A DNA stretch of 64,000 nucleotides from an uncultured Psychrobacter sp. (GTDB taxonomy: Bacteria; Pseudomonadota; Gammaproteobacteria; Pseudomonadales; Moraxellaceae). Position numbers and translations under genes: made by a program. Location of the stretch: positions 186,001-250,000 of the forward strand of contig CANLXO010000004.1 of the NCBI GenBank assembly GCA_947495055.1, written 5' to 3'. Under the pieces are notes generated by a model. The model was not told the origin of the DNA. It saw only the letters and a program-made list of their open reading frames with translations, and ran no database searches. Positions 53,965 through 61,472 of the stretch are shown here, one piece after another. Position 1 is the stretch's first letter; each line of letters begins with the position of its first letter.

Positions 53965-55455
53965 ATGCTTGTCACCACCACTACCTCTTTAGTTAAACCC
54001 TTAACCATCCTGCATACCTCTGACTGGCACTTAGGTCGCAGGTTGTATGGACGCATGCGTTATGACGAGTTCGAGGCTTTTTTGGGCTGGCTTGAGAGCA
54101 CCATCAGCGCCCAAAGTGTCGATGTACTCATTGTCGCAGGGGATATTTTCGATACGATGACGCCAAGCAACCGCGCGCAGGCTTTATATTATGAGTTTTT
54201 GGGTAAAGTATCGACATTATGCTGTGATCATATCGTTATCGTCGCCGGTAACCATGACTCCCCAACTTTTTTGGACGCGCCAAGCCAAGTCCTCAAATTC
54301 TTAAATGTGCACGTTATCGGTACTGCTTGTGATGATCTAAACGATGAAGTCTTAGTATTAAATGACAAAGACGGTAGTCCGCATTGTATTATCGCTGCCG
54401 TGCCTTATCTACGTGACCGCGATGTACGTAGTAGTCATGCAGGCGAGTCCATGGACAGCAAAGACGCTAATGTCATAAAAGGCATTCGCGCGCACTACGA
54501 TGAGGTTGCACGATTAGCGAGGGACGCGCAAAAATCATTAACCCAAGAACACAATCGCCATATTCCTATTATCGCGACTGGTCATCTGTTTGCGGCAGGT
54601 AGCAAAACGACACAGGACGACGGCGTAAGGGATCTTTACGTGGGCAATCTGGGTAAAATATCAGCTGAGATGTTCGATAAATGCTTTGACTATGTCGCGC
54701 TTGGTCATTTGCATGTACCCCAGCGCGTTGGCGGTCAAGAACATATTCGCTATTCAGGTTCGCCCATCGCTATGGGCTTTGGTGAAGCAAAGCAGCAAAA
54801 GCAAGTATTGCTCGTGCAATTTGGCGACGTGCTATCTACTGTAAAAAAATCGCCTCACTCCTTAAGTGAAACCGTTATCAAACCTGTCAAAAAAACGATG
54901 ACTCATACCAATGATTTGATAGATGATTTATTTGGTTTTGAAGCGCTTAACAGTATTGAAGAAGAAACGACTCAAACGCTAAGCTATGAAAATTTAGACA
55001 CCTCTGAAAGTTCATACACAAAAACGCTCTACTCAAATGAGAGTAATAGTATGCAAGTGATCTCTGTACATATACCTTGCTTTCAAAAGTTAGCGCAAAT
55101 CTCAGGGGATCTGGAAACCATCGCTACTACTATTAAATCCATTGATAGAAACGAGTCTATATGGCTTGAGGTTGTCTATAATGGCAACGAGATTGTCAGT
55201 GGTCTTAAAGAGCAAGTGAATGAGATGGTTGAAAATTCAAACCTTGAAATATTACTAACTAAAGATGCTAATTCTTATAGAAAAGTATTAAACCAGGAAC
55301 AAAGCTCTGAAACGCTACAAGACTTAAAAGTAGAGGCAGTCTTTGAGCGCTGCCTAGATATGCATGAGATCGCCGACACCCAGCGCGACTCACTACGGGA
55401 CGCCTACCAGCAAATACTTCATAATATCTATCATGATGATAGCCGGGCTGAGTGA
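53965..55455 (+). CDS. sbcD: Nuclease SbcD
   Basis: 496 residues. The metallophosphoesterase motifs are complete: SDWHLG (Asp20, His22), GDIFD (Asp60), GNHDS (Asn96, His97), GHLFAAG and ALGHLHVPQ. SbcD forms with SbcC the SbcCD exonuclease/endonuclease that opens hairpins and processes double-strand breaks. The C-terminal part is longer than in E. coli SbcD, with a Thr/Ser/Glu-rich insertion around residues 310-355. It starts the sbcDC operon. Confidence 0.95.
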   Translation: MLVTTTTSLVKPLTILHTSDWHLGRRLYGRMRYDEFEAFLGWLESTISAQSVDVLIVAGDIFDTMTPSNRAQALYYEFLGKVSTLCCDHIVIVAGNHDSPTFLDAPSQVLKFLNVHVIGTACDDLNDEVLVLNDKDGSPHCIIAAVPYLRDRDVRSSHAGESMDSKDANVIKGIRAHYDEVARLARDAQKSLTQEHNRHIPIIATGHLFAAGSKTTQDDGVRDLYVGNLGKISAEMFDKCFDYVALGHLHVPQRVGGQEHIRYSGSPIAMGFGEAKQQKQVLLVQFGDVLSTVKKSPHSLSETVIKPVKKTMTHTNDLIDDLFGFEALNSIEEETTQTLSYENLDTSESSYTKTLYSNESNSMQVISVHIPCFQKLAQISGDLETIATTIKSIDRNESIWLEVVYNGNEIVSGLKEQVNEMVENSNLEILLTKDANSYRKVLNQEQSSETLQDLKVEAVFERCLDMHEIADTQRDSLRDAYQQILHNIYHDDSRAE

Positions 55456-55506
55456 TAATGTGCTCTTGTTTTGAAACTCTCATAACTCCATTTTTAAGAC
55501 CCCACC

Positions 55507-58500
55507 ATGCGCCTAATTGAACTGCGACTCAAAAATTTAAACTCCTTAAAAGGCGAATGGCATATCGATTTTGCTGATTCTGCCTTTATTAATGAAGGCA
55601 TTTTTGCGATTACGGGGCAAACAGGCGCGGGCAAGACCACGATTTTGGATGCGGTCTGCCTAGCGCTATATGGCGAGACGCCGCGTATTAATAGTATTAG
55701 TAAGAGCAGCAATGAAGTCATGACGCGGCAAACGGCAGAATGTTTCGCTGAAGTAGTGATTGATTTAAACGGTATCCACTATCGCTGCCGCTGGGGACAG
55801 CGCCGCGCCTATAACAAGCCAGATGGTAACTTACAAGACGCCACTCATGAGATTGCGCTTATCAAAACTAGTAGCAATGATGAGCAAAGTGAAGATGAGA
55901 TTTTAGAGAGTAAACTATCTCGTACAAAAGAAAAAATCATCGAATTAACGCGGATGGACTTTCAGCAATTCACGCGCTCCATCTTACTTGCGCAAGGCAG
56001 CTTCTCGGCATTTTTAAAGGCCAAGGCGGACGAGCGTGCGGACATTTTAGAAAAAATTACTGGCACGGACATTTATGCCACCATCTCAGAGCAGGTCCAT
56101 GAAAAAAAGCGCCTTGAGGAAGAGGCTCTAAGTAAATTGCAATATGGTCTACAGGGCTTGACCCTGCTAGACAATGATGAAGAAGACCAGCTAAAAGCAG
56201 ATTTGAAGTGGCAACAAAGTGCACAAGATAAGCAGCAACAGCTTGTCGATCGTTTGGGCGCACAGATTAAATGGCTTGAGAGCATAAGAGAACTAACAGA
56301 CAAGCGTACAAGGTATCAAAGTGAGATTGAACGAGCGTATCAAGCAAAGCAAGACTTTATCCCTGATAACAAGCGCCTAGCAGCTGCCAATAAGGCACTG
56401 GAGATTGATAGTCAATACAGCCAGATTGTGATAAGTCGTGATACGGTCAATAAAATGAGCAGCGAGCAGCAAGTATTGGCGGATAAATTACCACTGCAAA
56501 AAGACGATCTTGTAGCAGCATCTACTCGTTTAAGTGCAGCCAATGCGCAACAAAAAACTGCCGAACATGAGCTGAACACCGCCTTGCCCAAAATCGCCCA
56601 AGTCCGCAAATTAGATAGTGATATCGTGCAGCAAACGCAGAGTTTATCGAATCACATACAAAGAAAGCAGACGCTATCTACTCACGTTGCTCAAGTGCGC
56701 CAAGAGATTGCTCAGCTTGAAGAGCATGCTGAGCAAGCTACCCTTAAGCTTGCCAATATGGATAAGAGCCTCGCCCTTGCTCCTGAACTAGCTGATCTTG
56801 ATACCGATATTGCCAACTTCGATAGTCGCTGTGGTCGCTTAAAAACGCTACTTGAGAGCAATAAATCGCTTAATGCTGAAAACCTTACTTATCACAATCA
56901 GCTTAAACAATCGCAAGATAGTCTTGCTACTCTTGAGCACTCAAAAATAGCAGACGAGGCAGCCAATGCCAAATCACGCGAGCAAGTATCACTACTTGAG
57001 CAGCAGCGCGCGGCACTGATTGACGCGCAATCGCTGGCAAGCATGCGCCGCGAACAAGAGCACAGCGCGCAAATCACGACGCAAATAGAACATATAGATT
57101 TTAAGGTACAAAAACTTGGCGAGATTGAGACGCAGAGTCATACGATTAAAGAGGCGCTACCGGCGCTTAATACTGACGTGACAGCGCTTGAGAAAGCTAT
57201 TAAAGCGTGCGAATCTGCGCTTAAAGAGACAAAAAATAGGCGTAAAGACAAACAAACCGAGCTTTTTTTGCGTCAAAAAGTTGCCGCATTAGAAGAGCAT
57301 ATTAACGATCTAAAGGACAATCACCCCTGCCCGCTGTGCGGCGCACTTGAACACCCTTACGGTGAGCAGAATCCCCATCTACAAAATGGCGAGTCAGAGG
57401 GCAAGCAACTACAAGCAAGTATTGCAAAATTAGATACTGACATCGACAATCGCGCGCGCGACTTATCTGGTCTACATATTGAGCAGGCGACTAAAGCCAA
57501 CATGCTCCAGCAGTACACCCAGCAATTGATGCCCCTGCAAAAGCAGTCTGCTGCTATTTTAGAGGATATTAAAGGTCTTATATCTACTATTTATAATTCA
57601 AACTACTCTGATGCTATCAATACGATCATTGAGCCTTTGGGTGATCTGCTCACGATAAGTGAGGATACTGTCACTCATAGTGCACCGCAAAACTTAAGCG
57701 TGGTTAAAGCAAAACTACTCAACCACAAAGAAAATATGCAAGTTGCGTTGACTGAATACGAAGCGCTTACAGACACTCTTGATGAGCTAAACCAGTCGCT
57801 GCAAACGTTTGAGCAGCAAAAGCAACAACTAGTTCACGATATCAGCGAGATTGGCACGCTAATCAAAATCAATACCTTAAACATTGAGAGTATCAATCAA
57901 AACCTTAGCAGTAACTTTGTAGAATTACAGACAATCAGTGCACTGATTCGCGCTTTAATCGGTAAATACGCTGGCAAGTATAGCGCTATCATTAGTCAAC
58001 ACATAGATATTAGCACAGCAAGCTTGCAACCCCTATTTGCTAGCATAGATCAGCAAACCGTACTGACCGATGTCGACTATAGTCAGTATATACAAGAGCT
58101 ACGCCATCAGCGCAGCTGTTTAAAGACATTAAAGTTCGATTTCACGACCTTTAAAAACGCGCAGCAAACGCTGACAACAACACTGAGTCGCCTCAAAGCT
58201 CAGATAGACACGCAGCATATTCAGCTAGATAATGAGAATAAAGAGTTAAACCAGATAACAGAGCTAGTTGCAGACAGAACTGAGCAGCTTACCAAGCTTA
58301 AACAAGACAGACTTAAGATATTTTCAGACAAAGATTGTGATAGCGAGGAGCAACGACTTCGAAGTATCTTAGATACGGCGCGCACTCAGCAAACCGCCGC
58401 GCAGCGGCAGGCAGATAGCACACAGCAAGTGCTTGCTCAAATGCAAACGCAGCAGCAGCAACTCGCCGCGCAGTTAAATACAGCGTCGACGACCCTTGAT

Positions 58501-59394
58501 ACTCAAGAGGCTGAGTTAAAATCAGTGCTTGTGGCCTCCGATTTTATAGATGAGTCAGATTTTGTTGCTGCACGCTTACCTATTAATGAGCGCAATCAGC
58601 TTAGCGCGCGCCAGCAGCATATAGAGGCTACGCTTAAACAAGCGCAAAGTTTACTTACGCAAACCACGCAAGCGCTTGAGGATAAACGAGCCAATCCTTT
58701 GACCACTGATGATATAGATACGCTGACACATCAGCAGCAACAAGCGCTTGATAATAACAAGCACTTGATAGAAGCCATAGGCGCGATGAATCAGCAGCTC
58801 AAAGACAATGAGAATAAAAAACACAAACAACAGGCTCAGCTTGTGGCCATTAACGCGCAAAAAGACAACCTACAAGTATGGCAGCAACTGCACAAATTAA
58901 TTGGCTCATCAGATGGCAAAAAGTACCGCACGTTTGCGCAAGGTCTCACCTTCGATATTATGGTCAGTCACGCCAATACTCAATTGCACAAGATGAGTGA
59001 TCGCTACTTGCTGATTCGTGATGACAACAGTCCGCTTGAGCTGAACGTCATTGACAACTATCAAGGCGGCGAGACGCGCAGCACCAAAAACCTATCTGGC
59101 GGCGAAGGCTTTATTATCAGTCTCGCGCTCGCACTAGGACTGTCACAAATGGCCAGTCAAAACATCCGTGTCGATTCGTTATTTTTGGATGAAGGCTTTG
59201 GCACGCTTGACGAGGAATCATTAGATATTGCCCTTGATACGCTGACCAGCTTGCAGCAAGAAGGCAAACTCATCGGCGTTATCTCTCACGTTCAAGCACT
59301 AAAAGAGCGCATTTTGACGCAAATTCAGGTACAAAAACTCTCAGGCGGCTTTAGTCAAATCACAGGTCAGGGCTGTTATAAAGTTGAAACTTAA
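55507..59394 (+). CDS. sbcC: Nuclease SbcC, SMC-like ATPase
   Basis: 1295 residues. Walker A GQTGAGKT at 37-44, long Gln/Leu-rich coiled coils, the zinc hook CPLC at 608-611, signature LSGGEGF at about 1196 and Walker B LFLDEGFG with Asp1228/Glu1229 are all present. It dimerises through the hook and works with SbcD. It is longer than E. coli SbcC (about 1050), mostly in the coiled coils. It starts 51 bp after sbcD. Confidence 0.96.
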   Translation: MRLIELRLKNLNSLKGEWHIDFADSAFINEGIFAITGQTGAGKTTILDAVCLALYGETPRINSISKSSNEVMTRQTAECFAEVVIDLNGIHYRCRWGQRRAYNKPDGNLQDATHEIALIKTSSNDEQSEDEILESKLSRTKEKIIELTRMDFQQFTRSILLAQGSFSAFLKAKADERADILEKITGTDIYATISEQVHEKKRLEEEALSKLQYGLQGLTLLDNDEEDQLKADLKWQQSAQDKQQQLVDRLGAQIKWLESIRELTDKRTRYQSEIERAYQAKQDFIPDNKRLAAANKALEIDSQYSQIVISRDTVNKMSSEQQVLADKLPLQKDDLVAASTRLSAANAQQKTAEHELNTALPKIAQVRKLDSDIVQQTQSLSNHIQRKQTLSTHVAQVRQEIAQLEEHAEQATLKLANMDKSLALAPELADLDTDIANFDSRCGRLKTLLESNKSLNAENLTYHNQLKQSQDSLATLEHSKIADEAANAKSREQVSLLEQQRAALIDAQSLASMRREQEHSAQITTQIEHIDFKVQKLGEIETQSHTIKEALPALNTDVTALEKAIKACESALKETKNRRKDKQTELFLRQKVAALEEHINDLKDNHPCPLCGALEHPYGEQNPHLQNGESEGKQLQASIAKLDTDIDNRARDLSGLHIEQATKANMLQQYTQQLMPLQKQSAAILEDIKGLISTIYNSNYSDAINTIIEPLGDLLTISEDTVTHSAPQNLSVVKAKLLNHKENMQVALTEYEALTDTLDELNQSLQTFEQQKQQLVHDISEIGTLIKINTLNIESINQNLSSNFVELQTISALIRALIGKYAGKYSAIISQHIDISTASLQPLFASIDQQTVLTDVDYSQYIQELRHQRSCLKTLKFDFTTFKNAQQTLTTTLSRLKAQIDTQHIQLDNENKELNQITELVADRTEQLTKLKQDRLKIFSDKDCDSEEQRLRSILDTARTQQTAAQRQADSTQQVLAQMQTQQQQLAAQLNTASTTLDTQEAELKSVLVASDFIDESDFVAARLPINERNQLSARQQHIEATLKQAQSLLTQTTQALEDKRANPLTTDDIDTLTHQQQQALDNNKHLIEAIGAMNQQLKDNENKKHKQQAQLVAINAQKDNLQVWQQLHKLIGSSDGKKYRTFAQGLTFDIMVSHANTQLHKMSDRYLLIRDDNSPLELNVIDNYQGGETRSTKNLSGGEGFIISLALALGLSQMASQNIRVDSLFLDEGFGTLDEESLDIALDTLTSLQQEGKLIGVISHVQALKERILTQIQVQKLSGGFSQITGQGCYKVET

Positions 59395-59440
59395 ATAAGG
59401 TTAGCACTTTTTTTAATAATGCTATGGATAAGCGCAGTTA

Positions 59441-59797
59441 TCAAAGCACCTCATAGGAAGTTCCACCACATCTAAACTCAATATGAGCGAGTGGAATGTG
59501 CAATATTGTTCTTGGAACGATTAGCACTTTGTAATCGTAAGTCACTGGGTCTTCGAACTCGTTCGGAATTTTCGTATCACAGCTTTCTGGCGCTTGCCAA
59601 ACTTTTTCGATGTCAAGTGAGGTCTTAAGATACTTTAACGGTCCGATAATCTCACCCTCGTACCTCTCATAGCTTTCCAAAGAGGTACGGATAGATATTT
59701 TTTCCAAAGTATTGAAACTGCGTACTTCGGTTTTTTCAACACTATTTTTTTCAACCCTAGTAAACAAATATGTTAGTAATACTAGTATTGCTAACAT
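59441..59797 (-). CDS. Small membrane-anchored hypothetical protein
   Basis: 118 residues from the ATG at 59797: a short hydrophobic N-terminus (MLAILVLLTYLF) then a periplasmic domain with two cysteines. Upstream in the same frame more hydrophobic residues precede the ATG back to two ATT codons (59822-59827), spaced 7-10 bases from AAGGA and overlapping the stop of the preceding gene, so an unusual ATT start is possible. No family recognised. It is the third gene of the minus-strand cluster. Confidence 0.65.
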   Translation of the reverse strand: MLAILVLLTYLFTRVEKNSVEKTEVRSFNTLEKISIRTSLESYERYEGEIIGPLKYLKTSLDIEKVWQAPESCDTKIPNEFEDPVTYDYKVLIVPRTILHIPLAHIEFRCGGTSYEVL

Positions 59798-59819
59798 TGG
59801 CCATAAAAAGGGAGAGCGA

Positions 59820-60392
59820 TTAATAATACCAGTTCCTTAGGTCGCTTTTTCCACGACTCCATACTGTGGTAAGAAATCTGCCACCAGCAATAGAGCTCAT
59901 GCACCAAGGTGAAGCTACAGGACAAAGATCTTTGAAAACTTCTTGCCAAGATACTGATACGTTTGCCGCTGAACCTGTTCCACCTGTAAAATACCACCGT
60001 CCTTGATAAGTAGTATTTGTTTGAAGTAGTCGAGCATCATAAGTGCCTATACCAAAGCTTCTGCCACTTCCATCAAATACCCCTCCTGTCACACAATCGT
60101 CGTAGAATCTTGGCATATTAGACCAAGAAGTACAACTATCAAAAAACACCCTATCAATATTTATATCTATTTCAAGTCCGGGATCTGAAAAAAACGTATT
60201 AGTTTTCCACCCCCCATAAGGGGCATGACTTGAAAAGTTACTATCAGCGTATGAACCTCCATCATAATATATATCACCATAATATATATCACCTTGATGA
60301 GGATACTGTTTCGTCAGTGAATGTGCATTAACTTGAGAAGCTAATGAAAACGTAGCTATAAGGATGGCGCTAGTTCTTAATAAATTTTTCAT
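59820..60392 (-). CDS. Exported hypothetical protein
   Basis: 190 residues from the ATG at 60392 (GAGGAA upstream). A clean signal peptide ends SQVNAH (cleavage near 23). The mature part is Gly/Ser/Tyr/Trp-rich with four Cys, and begins with a small direct repeat (GDIYYGDIYYD). It looks like a beta-rich extracellular protein. No family recognised. Its start is 4 bp from the stop of the upstream gene and its stop is 22 bp before the next start, so the three genes should be one operon. Confidence 0.75.
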   Translation of the reverse strand: MKNLLRTSAILIATFSLASQVNAHSLTKQYPHQGDIYYGDIYYDGGSYADSNFSSHAPYGGWKTNTFFSDPGLEIDINIDRVFFDSCTSWSNMPRFYDDCVTGGVFDGSGRSFGIGTYDARLLQTNTTYQGRWYFTGGTGSAANVSVSWQEVFKDLCPVASPWCMSSIAGGRFLTTVWSRGKSDLRNWYY

Positions 60393-60396
60393 AGTC

Positions 60397-61131
60397 TCAT
60401 TCCTCATTCAATATATTTTTAAGCGCCTGTTCAAGCTGCTTATCAGACTTCTTACTAGCCTTGAGCAGCAATTTTTGTTCAGGCGGCATAGGATCAGGTA
60501 CTGCAATCGCATTTGGGAGTATGTATCCTGGTTCTACTAATGATACTTGTTGACTTTTCTCTATACTTTTTAACCCTTCTTCCGATGCGACCACTTTGAC
60601 GGCGTAGATTATTGGTACATTACCCCGTAGTACTTTAAGGTTTGCTTTACGGTCTGCTTCCTGAAACGCAAGGTCTTCAGCTATTTCACGTCCCTCTTTA
60701 AAGCCTTCTTTCAAAAATCTACTAGCTCGAGCTTGAATACCTTTATGATGTTTTTCACTCATCTCAATAGATCTAGAACGTGCTCCATCAATGATTGCCA
60801 GAGAGGCATCTTGAGGATCAATAGTAGTACTTCCATACTCATTGTTCAAAAACATAAATACCTGATAGGGTTTTGCACCTGACTTTTCCAATATTTGTTT
60901 GACCTGTTGATCTGATCTGATTTTATCGAACTGAACCAGAGCGTGGATAGGTTGTTGCTGTTTATTCTTCTTCCAATCTAAAAACCTTTGATCTACTGTT
61001 AATAAACTTAAATTAGAAGACACTTCTGTGGTTTGAGTAACTTCAACTTGTTTTGGACTGTTCACAGCGGCAACCCCTGCGGTAAGAAGTCCAGTAATTG
61101 CTATCCCAGTTGCTATGATATAAATTTTCAT
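60397..61131 (-). CDS. Exported protein with a possible I9-like C-terminal segment
   Basis: 244 residues from the ATG at 61131, supported by AAGGAAGTGGCA; a GTG two codons earlier is less likely. A signal peptide or anchor covers residues 1-24. Between about 45 and 110 is an alpha/beta region, then charged helices. The segment IYAVKVVASEEGLKSIEK with QQVSLVEPGY is reminiscent of inhibitor I9/subtilisin propeptides, where this strand-helix-strand unit binds a protease. No protease domain follows and none is adjacent. The tentative role is a secreted protease inhibitor or chaperone. First gene of the three-gene cluster. Confidence 0.65.
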   Translation of the reverse strand: MKIYIIATGIAITGLLTAGVAAVNSPKQVEVTQTTEVSSNLSLLTVDQRFLDWKKNKQQQPIHALVQFDKIRSDQQVKQILEKSGAKPYQVFMFLNNEYGSTTIDPQDASLAIIDGARSRSIEMSEKHHKGIQARASRFLKEGFKEGREIAEDLAFQEADRKANLKVLRGNVPIIYAVKVVASEEGLKSIEKSQQVSLVEPGYILPNAIAVPDPMPPEQKLLLKASKKSDKQLEQALKNILNEE

Positions 61132-61137
61132 TGCCAC

Positions 61138-61419
61138 TTCCTTATTCTACTGACGTATTTGGTTTATCAAACAATGATGATTACTGTCAACTTTTTGATA
61201 CTAGTTCTTGGTCTAGAATTATATATATTTCCTAAAACTAGTCTTAATCTAATATAATTATGGGCATTAGTTAACTGTTTAAAAAGGACTTTCTTCTATT
61301 TCGATGATCAAATTTAATATTACTGGTCCATCGAGCTATACTTATATTAATTCTTTTTATAATATTGCGAAGATTTAAGATGACAAGGTAAGGTTATAGA
61401 CTTTTTTATCATGACTTAC
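61138..61419. other. A/T-rich intergenic region without a supported gene
   Basis: This stretch lies upstream of the exported-protein cluster and ends at the glutamate dehydrogenase terminator. It is markedly A/T-rich (for example around 61210-61260) and must carry the cluster promoter on the minus strand, but I cannot choose boxes. A plus-strand frame of 74 codons overlaps the coding start and is not credible. Confidence 0.5.
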
Positions 61420-61448
61420 AAAAAAGGCCACCGTCTATTAACGGTGGC
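61420..61448 (-). terminator. Terminator after the glutamate dehydrogenase gene
   Basis: GCCACCGT and ACGGTGGC form a perfect 8-bp stem around a 6-base loop; on the minus strand a C and six T follow. It lies 25 bp past the stop. Confidence 0.88.
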
Positions 61449-61472
61449 TTATTATCACTTTAAAGTAAATCC

